NCBI GenBank assembly: GCA_964639245.1
Contig: CAZXCU010000011.1
Coordinates: forward strand, 62,001-126,000
From: SB15 sp964639245
Lineage (GTDB): Bacteria; Chloroflexota; Anaerolineae; Aggregatilineales; J027
Direction of reading: 5' to 3'
Length of the DNA stretch: 64,000 nucleotides
A model generated the notes under the pieces. It was not told the origin of the DNA. It ran no database searches and was given only the letters and a program-made list of their open reading frames with translations. The position numbers and the translations under genes were made by a program. Below, piece by piece: positions 57,861-64,000 of the stretch. The number at the start of each line of letters is the position of its first letter. Position 1 is the stretch's first letter.

Positions 57861-57941
57861 CTAGCAGGCACGCCGAAACGCTACTCCTTCAATCCCGTAA
57901 GCGTTAAGAGCGGTGTGTACAGCACACAACATCCAATTCAT
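57861..57941 (-). CDS. Small ORF 1 (26 residues), possible leader or precursor peptide
   Basis: Begins MNWMLCAVHTALNAYGIEG and ends in FRRAC; it has two Cys. AGGAG lies 9 bases ahead of ATG 57941, and a near-consensus promoter ends 45 bases upstream. It shares an N-terminal pattern with small ORF 2. It could be a leader peptide that governs the hairpins behind it, or a short precursor or signalling peptide. No family recognised. Confidence 0.5.
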   Translation of the reverse strand: MNWMLCAVHTALNAYGIEGVAFRRAC

Positions 57942-57985
57942 CGATTTCCGCTCCTTTCTTTGTGCCTATTTAATCATCATTTCAA

Positions 57986-58014
57986 AGTGTAATGGGTTTC
58001 CAAAACGTTGTCAA
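57986..58014 (-). promoter_or_regulatory. Near-consensus sigma-70 promoter of the small-ORF cluster
   Basis: TTGACA (perfect) and TACACT are separated by 17 bases on the minus strand, 45 bases before the small ORF 1 start. It shows that the otherwise gene-free stretch 57366-58143 is transcribed toward lower coordinates. Confidence 0.75.
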
Positions 58015-58074
58015 TCAGGTGGTGGAATGTTTTAAGGAAGATAGTTGGAAAGATCCGCCTAAAGACTGAGATGC

Positions 58075-58120
58075 TTTACAGACGTGATTTTGTTGATTCA
58101 TCACGCGCTTTATCTGTAAA
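58075..58120 (-). promoter_or_regulatory. Imperfect hairpin behind the unknown gene at 58144
   Basis: TTTACAGA (58075-58082) pairs with TCTGTAAA (58113-58120), and CGTGAT (58083-58088) with ATCACG (58100-58105); seven bases bulge on one side. It begins 24 bases after the stop of the unknown gene. There is no T run, so termination is uncertain. Confidence 0.35.
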
Positions 58121-58143
58121 AATTGGCTAGCAATGTTTGGATG

Positions 58144-58704
58144 CTATGTTTTTAGGGTATCAATGATAAACTTATAGTTGTTGCTAGTAATATCCATACG
58201 ACGTAACATTACTCGAAAAGAAGTAAGTGGTTCTGTTTGGGGTTTGATTGGCAAAACAGCAATTTGATGGGGTGAAATAATTTCTGTTACAAAGCCTCCC
58301 TCATGCAAAGCTACGAGTAAGTGCTTCAGTTCACGAGAAAAAGAGCGTGCCTGAGCATCGCCATGTTGCTTACGCATTAAAGAATAAAAATAGATAGCGT
58401 TAACAACTTCAAAAAGGGATGGCGATGAAGCAAGGTACACTCGTCCCTGTCCGAGAAAACTACCAGCAAGCCACATCATATCGATTTTTTTAATGTAAAA
58501 CTGTTCACCAAATATTATCGTCGTGCCAACCATATCGTCCTGCATATATTGGATGGAGTCAAAATCACAGTGGATAGCGGTCTCATGGTATCTAAAAATA
58601 TGGAGATTTTTATTCTTCAATGTCTCAACAGCCGCTTCAACCGATAAATCTTCCATGGAAACCCACTTTTCTGCTACTTTAGATTCAACATTCCATCTAT
58701 ACAA
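58144..58704 (-). CDS. Unknown AT-rich protein
   Basis: A soluble protein of up to 186 residues with mixed strands and helices (AIHCDFDSIQYMQDD, VGTTIIFGEQFYIKKIDMMW, ARSFSRELKHLLVALHEGG). No domain recognised. Start is uncertain: TTG 58704 has no ribosome-binding site but lies only about 15 bases behind a perfect TATAAT (58720-58725), while ATG 58656 would give 170 residues. Base composition is AT-rich compared with its neighbours, as for the TIR gene, which suggests foreign origin. It is upstream of, and on the same strand as, the small-ORF cluster. Confidence 0.6.
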   Translation of the reverse strand: MYRWNVESKVAEKWVSMEDLSVEAAVETLKNKNLHIFRYHETAIHCDFDSIQYMQDDMVGTTIIFGEQFYIKKIDMMWLAGSFLGQGRVYLASSPSLFEVVNAIYFYSLMRKQHGDAQARSFSRELKHLLVALHEGGFVTEIISPHQIAVLPIKPQTEPLTSFRVMLRRMDITSNNYKFIIDTLKT

Positions 58705-58762
58705 GCAAATAGATTAAAAATTATAGTTCTCTTGCAGAAATATCATTGAGGAGCAAGCTAAA

Positions 58763-59080
58763 ATGGACTACACATTTATCGAAAATTTAGATGACCTTCT
58801 GCCACAAATCACGGCAGGCAGTGTGGTGAGCAAAGCCTTTCTCAAAAATGAACAGGTTAATGTGACCCTGTTTGGTTTTGACGCGGGCGAAGGCTTGACC
58901 GAACACACCGCCGCCTTTCCTGCCATTGTGCATATCTTGGCGGGCGAAGGGGACTTCACCTTAGGCAGCGAAAATCATCCCATCCAAGCAGGTGCATGGA
59001 TCTATATGCCCCCGCACCTGCCCCATAGCTTGCTGGCGAAAACACCGCTTAAAATGCTCTTGATTCTGGTCAAAAGCTAA
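58763..59080 (+). CDS. Cupin-domain protein
   Basis: A 105-residue single-domain cupin. Motif 1 region is GEGLTEHTAAFPAIVHILAGEGDFTLG and motif 2 is GAWIYMPPHLPHSLLA; a few of the usual His/Glu metal ligands are visible (His in EHTA, His in PHLPHS). Small cupins bind metals or small ligands; the role here is unknown. GAGGAG lies ahead of ATG 58763. The stop is one base from the stop of the convergent DUF3352 gene. Confidence 0.85.
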   Translation: MDYTFIENLDDLLPQITAGSVVSKAFLKNEQVNVTLFGFDAGEGLTEHTAAFPAIVHILAGEGDFTLGSENHPIQAGAWIYMPPHLPHSLLAKTPLKMLLILVKS

Positions 59081-59081
59081 C

Positions 59082-60599
59082 TTAATTGGGCAGCAGCACC
59101 AGTTTCCAGGTGCGTGTGCCATCCGCATGGGTACGCCCGAACAAGGCCAGTGAGTCAAACTGACGCACATAGTCGGTAACAGCCAACAGGAAATTTTGCA
59201 AAGGTGCTTGCAATTCATCCGGCAAAAATTCCTGCCCTGCATTTAAAAAGGCTGCCGCTGTCTGCAAGTTGGTATACAGCGCAAATTGTGTGCCTTCAGG
59301 GGCATATTCAAAGGTGCGCTGCCACACAGCGTTGTCGGTGATATTTCTGCCATCCAAGGTGTTACGAATATCTTCCGCGCCGCTTTCGGTGCTGAAATAC
59401 AAGCGCCCTTGCGTGAAGCCTAAATAAAAGTCCAGTCCCGATAAAATATCCCCGGTATCATAGACATACAATGTGGGGGAAACACGCGCAATCGGCAGCT
59501 CTAACTCCTGTAAACGGGTGACAATCGTATTAGCCGTAAAAACCCCATTGGTTGCTTCTTGGGGTGCAACAATAATCCCGCCGTCCACCGGCACACCGAG
59601 TGTATCATCCACCGAGCCAAAGCCAAATGTTAAAAAAGCGGCATACTCGCCATCGAACAAAGGCAAAAATTCCCGTTCATAATCTACGCCGAAAGTGGTG
59701 CGGAAGAAGGACTCGCCCAACGCTGAAATTTGCGCGGTATCAGTTAGCATCGCCACAAAATCGAGTAAAAGTTGTGGCAGTTCGCCGAGTTGGGCCAGTG
59801 GAATATCGAAATCTGTGCCAGCAACAACCACAAACGCATCTTGAGGCACTGCTTCAAGGGCGCTGGTCGAAATGGGGTCGGGCAGTTCATCGGGCGAATC
59901 ACCCAACAAAACCGCCTCTATACTCACCATATCCCCGGTATAGAGGGCAACCCCGCCGATTTTGGAATAGACCCATGCGCTCAGTGTGCCAGAAAAAGCA
60001 GATGTAATATGGATAAAATCCTCATTTTGCGTAAGCGGCATTTTTTCCGATTCCAGCACCTCGGTCACGGTTTCGATGCCCCGTGCATCGCTCATCACCA
60101 GATAGCCGGGTGTGCGTAAAATGGAGCGACCCTCCAGTGAACGATGATTTTTCCAGATGCGGTAGCTGTCTGAAATGGTTTGTTTCCAGCCTTGCCCGGT
60201 GACATCTTCGACAAAGGCATCGGCGGCAGTTTCGTCCCGCACTTGAAAAATCAAGGTCAGCGCGGGAAATACATCCAGCAAATTAAGGTTATTGAGGTCA
60301 AATGGCACATATACCCCCACTCCCACCCGTTCACCCATCCACGCCGCAAAATCTGTTTCCGCGAAAAAATCGACGCTGGATGGGATGTCTGTACCATCAG
60401 GGGCAAAAAACGAAGCCAAAGTATCCAAATCGGCAGGCAAATTCTGACCGGAGAGTTCAAAGTACAACCCCGTATTGTCGGGCAGCAAATCGGCGGGAGT
60501 TGTTTCATTGGCCTGCACGGTGGAAGTATCCGCCTGCACGGGGAGGATCCCTGTTAAAAAAATGAGCATCACGGTTAAAAACACACTCGGTTGTCGCAT
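59082..60599 (-). CDS. Exported DUF3352 protein
   Basis: A 505-residue secreted protein with a Sec signal peptide (VFLTVMLIFLTGILPVQA). The body fits DUF3352: LLPDNTGLYFELSG near the start, VGVYVPFDLNNL, SEKMPLTQNEDFIHITSAFSGTLSAW and a C-terminal LQNFLLAVTDYVRQFDSLALFG segment. Function not established; such proteins are common in Cyanobacteria and Chloroflexota. It lies 8 bases after the heparinase-like gene, so the two are probably co-expressed at the cell surface. Confidence 0.8.
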   Translation of the reverse strand: MRQPSVFLTVMLIFLTGILPVQADTSTVQANETTPADLLPDNTGLYFELSGQNLPADLDTLASFFAPDGTDIPSSVDFFAETDFAAWMGERVGVGVYVPFDLNNLNLLDVFPALTLIFQVRDETAADAFVEDVTGQGWKQTISDSYRIWKNHRSLEGRSILRTPGYLVMSDARGIETVTEVLESEKMPLTQNEDFIHITSAFSGTLSAWVYSKIGGVALYTGDMVSIEAVLLGDSPDELPDPISTSALEAVPQDAFVVVAGTDFDIPLAQLGELPQLLLDFVAMLTDTAQISALGESFFRTTFGVDYEREFLPLFDGEYAAFLTFGFGSVDDTLGVPVDGGIIVAPQEATNGVFTANTIVTRLQELELPIARVSPTLYVYDTGDILSGLDFYLGFTQGRLYFSTESGAEDIRNTLDGRNITDNAVWQRTFEYAPEGTQFALYTNLQTAAAFLNAGQEFLPDELQAPLQNFLLAVTDYVRQFDSLALFGRTHADGTRTWKLVLLPN

Positions 60600-60607
60600 G
60601 GAATCTC

Positions 60608-62980
60608 CTACTGTTGTTGGAGGCGCAGTTCGCCTGTGTTGTCTAAGAAAATATAGAGTGTTCCTGCATCGTCTGCCACAAGTTCTTCGCCTGTGCCATC
60701 GGGCAGAGTCAGCCGATACGCTCCCAGAGGCTGTAACCCGGTGATAAGAATATTCGGTGCTTTAGCTTCAAAGGTCGCCAGCGAAATATTGCCGGGGTCA
60801 TCATCAAACATGACCTGCCATTCGTGGTTGGCTGCTCCGTGTACTCCATCGCCCCGTACGAATTCCCAAGCGACTGGAATAATTGAGTCGGCTGCATCGA
60901 CAACCATCACCGTTACAAAAAAATGAGAAACCCGTGCCTCAATCGGTGTAAATTGCATGTGATAGAGGCCGTAAGGGTCCGTTTCAGAAGCATTCGGGGT
61001 AAAATCTAGGGTTTCCCCCGCGACGATATACCCATCAGAAAGCATAACTTCGTTTTGGGGCGCGATCCCCGCCAGATACAAAGCCGAATCCCCCGCAACC
61101 ACTTTCAACCAATCGGCCTCCGGGGTAGGTTCGCTGTTGGTATGAAAAATCACGCTGGGCAAAAAAGCGGCCCCTTCCATAGGTGTTACGCGGTCATGCA
61201 CCAGTACAATATTCGGACGCAGATAGACCATCTCGCGCAGCACTTCGCGCACTTTGGGTTGGTTATCTGCTGATACAAAATTCGTATTGTTATAGGCGGC
61301 AGTGAGGTCTGCACGAAGGTAAGTGAGACCGCCTTCTTGGGCAACCCGTAAAATGTCACCTGTTTCGTAGGTGGCGGCGTTTTCTTGCCGAAAATATGGA
61401 TTAATGGCACTCGCCGGATTGGGATACAGCGTTCGTTGCCCGCAGTCATTCAGCCAGCCTTCCCGCGTCTCATTCGGACGAATGCGGGTAAAACTTTCGG
61501 CTAAATCACACACCAGAATCGTATTACCCGCGATGGTGCGTCCGTAATAATTCGCGTCATGGTCAGAAAATCCCCCCGAATACACACCGCTTTTCACCAG
61601 CAGTTCATCCCCCCCCCGCGAAAGGATAAAATTCCCCGAATCAAAAAACTGATGGGTCGCAAAATGGTCGCCCGCGCTCATCATGATAGAAACCGCCGAT
61701 TTGTCGAGAGTAGTTAAATCCTGTGACCATGCGGAGCGCATAAAAAAATGCCCCGAACGCAACGTGAACCATGTATTCCATGGGGGTGGAAAACCGGAGG
61801 TATCTTCTTCCCGCCACAAAAATTCATCCACTGCCATCCGTCCTGTGAGCGCCGGCGAGTCCTCGCCTTCCTGAGTCAAAAACCAGTTCATCCAAGCGGC
61901 ATGTTCTGTCCCGCTATAAATGGTACTCAGCAGCATATCCTGAGCGCGTCCATAAAAAGCGGATTGGCTGCCTCGCTCGGAATCGCCGAAAAAGGAGGGG
62001 TATTTCCAGACACCATTTTCTGTTGCGGGTAAATACAAAAATAGATGATAGGGCATCCGGTCATACCACCAGCGTGTGTTGTCAAAATAATTTTCGCCAA
62101 GCGCCATCCAAAAAGCCGTCGCCGTTTGGAGACTCGCCCAATTTGCCACAAAACCAAAGGTTGGCCCTTCTGCCCATGCACCCCCGTGTAAATCTTCCAA
62201 GGCAGGAACAATCCACCCGGAAAAAAGATTCTGGGCATACTCGACTAATGCGGTAGCCGATTCGTGTTCCCCTAGTAAGGTGATGCCTACCGCCGTCAAC
62301 GCCCATACCAACCGTGTGCCGTAATGGTCATAGGCAGAAAAACGGTATGTGCCGTCCTCAGTTTGAATATAAGCGCGGCCTTCATCTCTGGCGGGGTCGT
62401 TCAAAATCTCAACTGCCCGCAGCATCACATCCACCAGCGCGTTACGGTCATCCAGTGAGAGGGTGTCGTACAGCCAATCGTAGCCAATCGCTACCCCCGT
62501 TAGCCAATCCACGAAATTTTCATCCCATGCTGCGTCAGACGTGTTCATTGCAGGATGCGATTCCAACCCCTGCACCATGATTAACAGAGGAATCGTAGCG
62601 CGAGAGGCGTAACCGGGATTACTTGTGAGGTGATAAGCCACTGCTAGCGAACGCATTGTTTGCACTGGATAATCTGCAAAATCGGATTCGGGTTGGTTGC
62701 TGTCTACATAGCGCAAAAATTCCTGCCACGCACGGGTTTCGTTTGCCATACGAGGGCGAAGCACCTGTTCAAGATAAGCATTGTTGAGCAGCAAACGGGG
62801 ACGGGCAGTGGTTGGCGTGGTAACGGGCAGATTGGGTTCGCTAATTTGTGCATGGACAGGGGGTGGTTGGATGGGGGCAAGGCTGGTCAAAATCAGCAAG
62901 GCAACCAGCAGGAAAAAAAGGGGTGGGGCAATGGGTAAATCACCCCCTGCGAATGGCCGTTTTTTTCCCCCGTGAGTCAT
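60608..62980 (-). CDS. Heparinase II/III-like exported protein
   Basis: A 790-residue secreted protein. A membrane-spanning or signal segment (PLFFLLVALLILTSLAPI) is followed by an alpha/alpha toroid (about 50-400, including RPRLLLNN, YDWLYDTLSLDDRNALV and GGAWAEGPTFGF) and a heparinase II/III beta-sandwich (about 405-790, GDHFATHQFFDSGNFILSRGG, SDHDANYYGRTIAGNTILV). The architecture matches polysaccharide lyases acting on uronate-containing glycans, though catalytic residues cannot be assigned here. It starts 4 bases after the R2lox gene ends. Confidence 0.82.
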   Translation of the reverse strand: MTHGGKKRPFAGGDLPIAPPLFFLLVALLILTSLAPIQPPPVHAQISEPNLPVTTPTTARPRLLLNNAYLEQVLRPRMANETRAWQEFLRYVDSNQPESDFADYPVQTMRSLAVAYHLTSNPGYASRATIPLLIMVQGLESHPAMNTSDAAWDENFVDWLTGVAIGYDWLYDTLSLDDRNALVDVMLRAVEILNDPARDEGRAYIQTEDGTYRFSAYDHYGTRLVWALTAVGITLLGEHESATALVEYAQNLFSGWIVPALEDLHGGAWAEGPTFGFVANWASLQTATAFWMALGENYFDNTRWWYDRMPYHLFLYLPATENGVWKYPSFFGDSERGSQSAFYGRAQDMLLSTIYSGTEHAAWMNWFLTQEGEDSPALTGRMAVDEFLWREEDTSGFPPPWNTWFTLRSGHFFMRSAWSQDLTTLDKSAVSIMMSAGDHFATHQFFDSGNFILSRGGDELLVKSGVYSGGFSDHDANYYGRTIAGNTILVCDLAESFTRIRPNETREGWLNDCGQRTLYPNPASAINPYFRQENAATYETGDILRVAQEGGLTYLRADLTAAYNNTNFVSADNQPKVREVLREMVYLRPNIVLVHDRVTPMEGAAFLPSVIFHTNSEPTPEADWLKVVAGDSALYLAGIAPQNEVMLSDGYIVAGETLDFTPNASETDPYGLYHMQFTPIEARVSHFFVTVMVVDAADSIIPVAWEFVRGDGVHGAANHEWQVMFDDDPGNISLATFEAKAPNILITGLQPLGAYRLTLPDGTGEELVADDAGTLYIFLDNTGELRLQQQ

Positions 62981-62984
62981 CGGA

Positions 62985-63800
62985 TTAAATTTTTGCCCGT
63001 TCCAAGACAGTCATCCGCGCTTGATACTGCTTGGCAGCATATTCCATAAAATCCTCAATTTTGAGATCAAAGGGAATGTCCGGGATAAAATTTTCAAGAA
63101 GTTCCACAAAAATCCCCTGCGCCAGCATCAACAGGGCATTAATCCGATTTTCCATCACACTCCACAGCGCGGGGTCTTCTTTGACCAAACGGGAGAGTAA
63201 ATAAATGCCAAAAGCAACATGTCGCGCCTCGTCACGCTGTACCAGTTCCAAGCCACGGATCAAACCGGGCATCAGGTTGCGTTTTTTGAGGGCGGTAAAA
63301 ATTCCATAATAACCTGTTTCCGCCAGTACCCCCTCGATAATCATGTGATAGGTCGAGACGGCTTCCACTTGGGCATGTTTGGAATGGTCAGTTAGCAAAC
63401 GTCCAAGCGCAGTTGCCAGTTCGGTTTCAAACAGGGCGCGGTAGTTTTGTCCGGCTAATTTTTCTAAATCGGGGTCAACCCCCAAAACTTCATTCAGCAT
63501 CCGTGCAAAAAATTCGACGTGTTTACTTTCCTCAAAAAGTTGGGTGGTGATGAACATTTCTTCCTCAATACACCCGCCGTTATGCCGCAACGCAATCAGC
63601 AATGGGGCAAGGTCGTGGGTCACAAAGGCTTCGCCACCCAAAAACAAACCGAGCGAACGAATGACCAGATCTTTTTCCCGTTCGGACATGCCCGCCCAAT
63701 CGGTTTTATCTTGGGTCAGGTCAATGTCGGCAGGATCCCACATCAGTTTTTTGGCCTTGTGGTAATCTTTCAATGGCAGCAAATTCTCATTCAGTAACAT
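62985..63800 (-). CDS. R2-like ligand-binding oxidase (R2lox)
   Basis: A 271-residue ferritin-like protein with a probable Mn/Fe site. Ligand candidates match the R2lox pattern: Glu57, Glu91, His94, Glu156, Glu191 and His194. Val60 (three residues after Glu57) and Tyr151 (five before Glu156) stand exactly where the mycobacterial R2lox Val-Tyr ether cross-link forms, which separates it from true ribonucleotide reductase R2. No ribonucleotide reductase large-subunit gene is in the window. R2lox binds a fatty-acid-like ligand; its natural reaction is unknown. GAGGAG precedes ATG 63800. Co-directional heparinase and DUF3352 genes follow within a few bases. Confidence 0.88.
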   Translation of the reverse strand: MLLNENLLPLKDYHKAKKLMWDPADIDLTQDKTDWAGMSEREKDLVIRSLGLFLGGEAFVTHDLAPLLIALRHNGGCIEEEMFITTQLFEESKHVEFFARMLNEVLGVDPDLEKLAGQNYRALFETELATALGRLLTDHSKHAQVEAVSTYHMIIEGVLAETGYYGIFTALKKRNLMPGLIRGLELVQRDEARHVAFGIYLLSRLVKEDPALWSVMENRINALLMLAQGIFVELLENFIPDIPFDLKIEDFMEYAAKQYQARMTVLERAKI

Positions 63801-63885
63801 GAAATTTTCTCCTCAAAGTAGGCACAAATGGGGTAGGTAAAATCGGACACAGCACTAACTCGCGGCCCACAAAATCAGAAGTCTA

Positions 63886-64000
63886 TTAGAGGCTTTCGTC
63901 GTCACTGACCGCTTCAGCCGCTTGGGTTTCGTCGGGAGGCAGAGGGTCTAACTGCATCCATGTCCGTCCCAATCGAAACAAAGTTCCCGGCAAAATCTCT
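63886..64000 (-). CDS. 3' end of an unidentified gene
   Basis: An open frame enters from the right edge and gives a 37-residue C-terminus containing PGTLFRLGRTWMQLDPLPPD and an acidic tail ending in DDESL. It stops 85 bases before the R2lox start on the same strand. Too little remains for identification. Confidence 0.6.
   Translation of the reverse strand, partial: EILPGTLFRLGRTWMQLDPLPPDETQAAEAVSDDESL

Noticed and set aside
1..64000. Prophage, plasmid or transposon content
   Set aside because: No integrase, transposase, terminal repeats, tRNA attachment site or phage structural gene seen; only the TIR gene and the 58144 gene region look compositionally foreign.

Overview
The window is 64 kb of a bacterial chromosome that I read as Chloroflexota, probably Anaerolineae-like. 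This is inference from gene content and style: long Thr/Pro-rich linkers behind single membrane anchors, DUF3352 and DUF362 proteins, SUMF1-type lipoproteins, BMP-family transport beside xanthine dehydrogenase, and an R2lox oxidase. I saw no tRNA, rRNA, CRISPR array, transposase, integrase or phage gene. About 47 protein genes are supported, plus a cluster of small ORFs and several well-formed promoters, hairpins and terminators.

Layout. 3-2508 (+): end of a polar amino-acid ABC transporter operon. 2586-7948 (-): FAD oxidoreductase, DUF362 protein, large membrane protein and SUMF1-type lipoprotein. 8021-17899 (-): a BMP-type (nucleoside-like) ABC transporter with two permeases, two tandem binding proteins and an ATPase, followed by a two-gene xanthine-dehydrogenase-family enzyme and a terminator; together they look like purine uptake and oxidation. 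17996-29679 (+): a tightly coupled group holding a membrane transporter fused to HEAT repeats and a cyclic-nucleotide-binding domain, a HEAT-like protein, two unusual protein-kinase-like proteins and a TPR/SH3 protein. 29758-39330 (-): a MacAB/Lol-like ABC system with two ATPases, a LysM-PKD protein and a double solute-binding protein. It faces a histidine kinase/response regulator pair (39521-41762, +) across a promoter region carrying TGTAATC-type repeats.

41766-46550 holds a class A penicillin-binding protein, a DUF4919-like protein, a MOSC protein and a PPC-like secreted protein. 46634-51628 (-) is a complete sulfur-carrier-protein route to cysteine: CysM, JAMM protease, rhodanese, CysO-like carrier, DUF4395, thioredoxin and MoeZ. 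It is preceded by a near-consensus promoter, a 15-codon leader peptide with two Cys codons and nested terminator hairpins, which suggests cysteine-responsive attenuation. 51736-55289 (-) holds an AT-rich TIR-domain gene next to NAD synthase, then an HtrA-type protease and a DnaJ-like co-chaperone. 55438-57365 (+) holds a small unknown and a B12-binding-type radical SAM protein.

57289-58014 (-) is an otherwise gene-poor stretch with a consensus promoter, three or four small ORFs with good ribosome-binding sites, and a four-segment set of mutually exclusive hairpins that resembles a transcription attenuator. The remainder holds an AT-rich unknown gene, a cupin, DUF3352 and heparinase II/III-like exported proteins, an R2lox-type oxidase and the 3' end of one more gene. 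The strongest candidates for undescribed biology are the small-ORF/attenuator locus, the Cys leader of the cysteine operon, and the cyclic-nucleotide/kinase-like operon.
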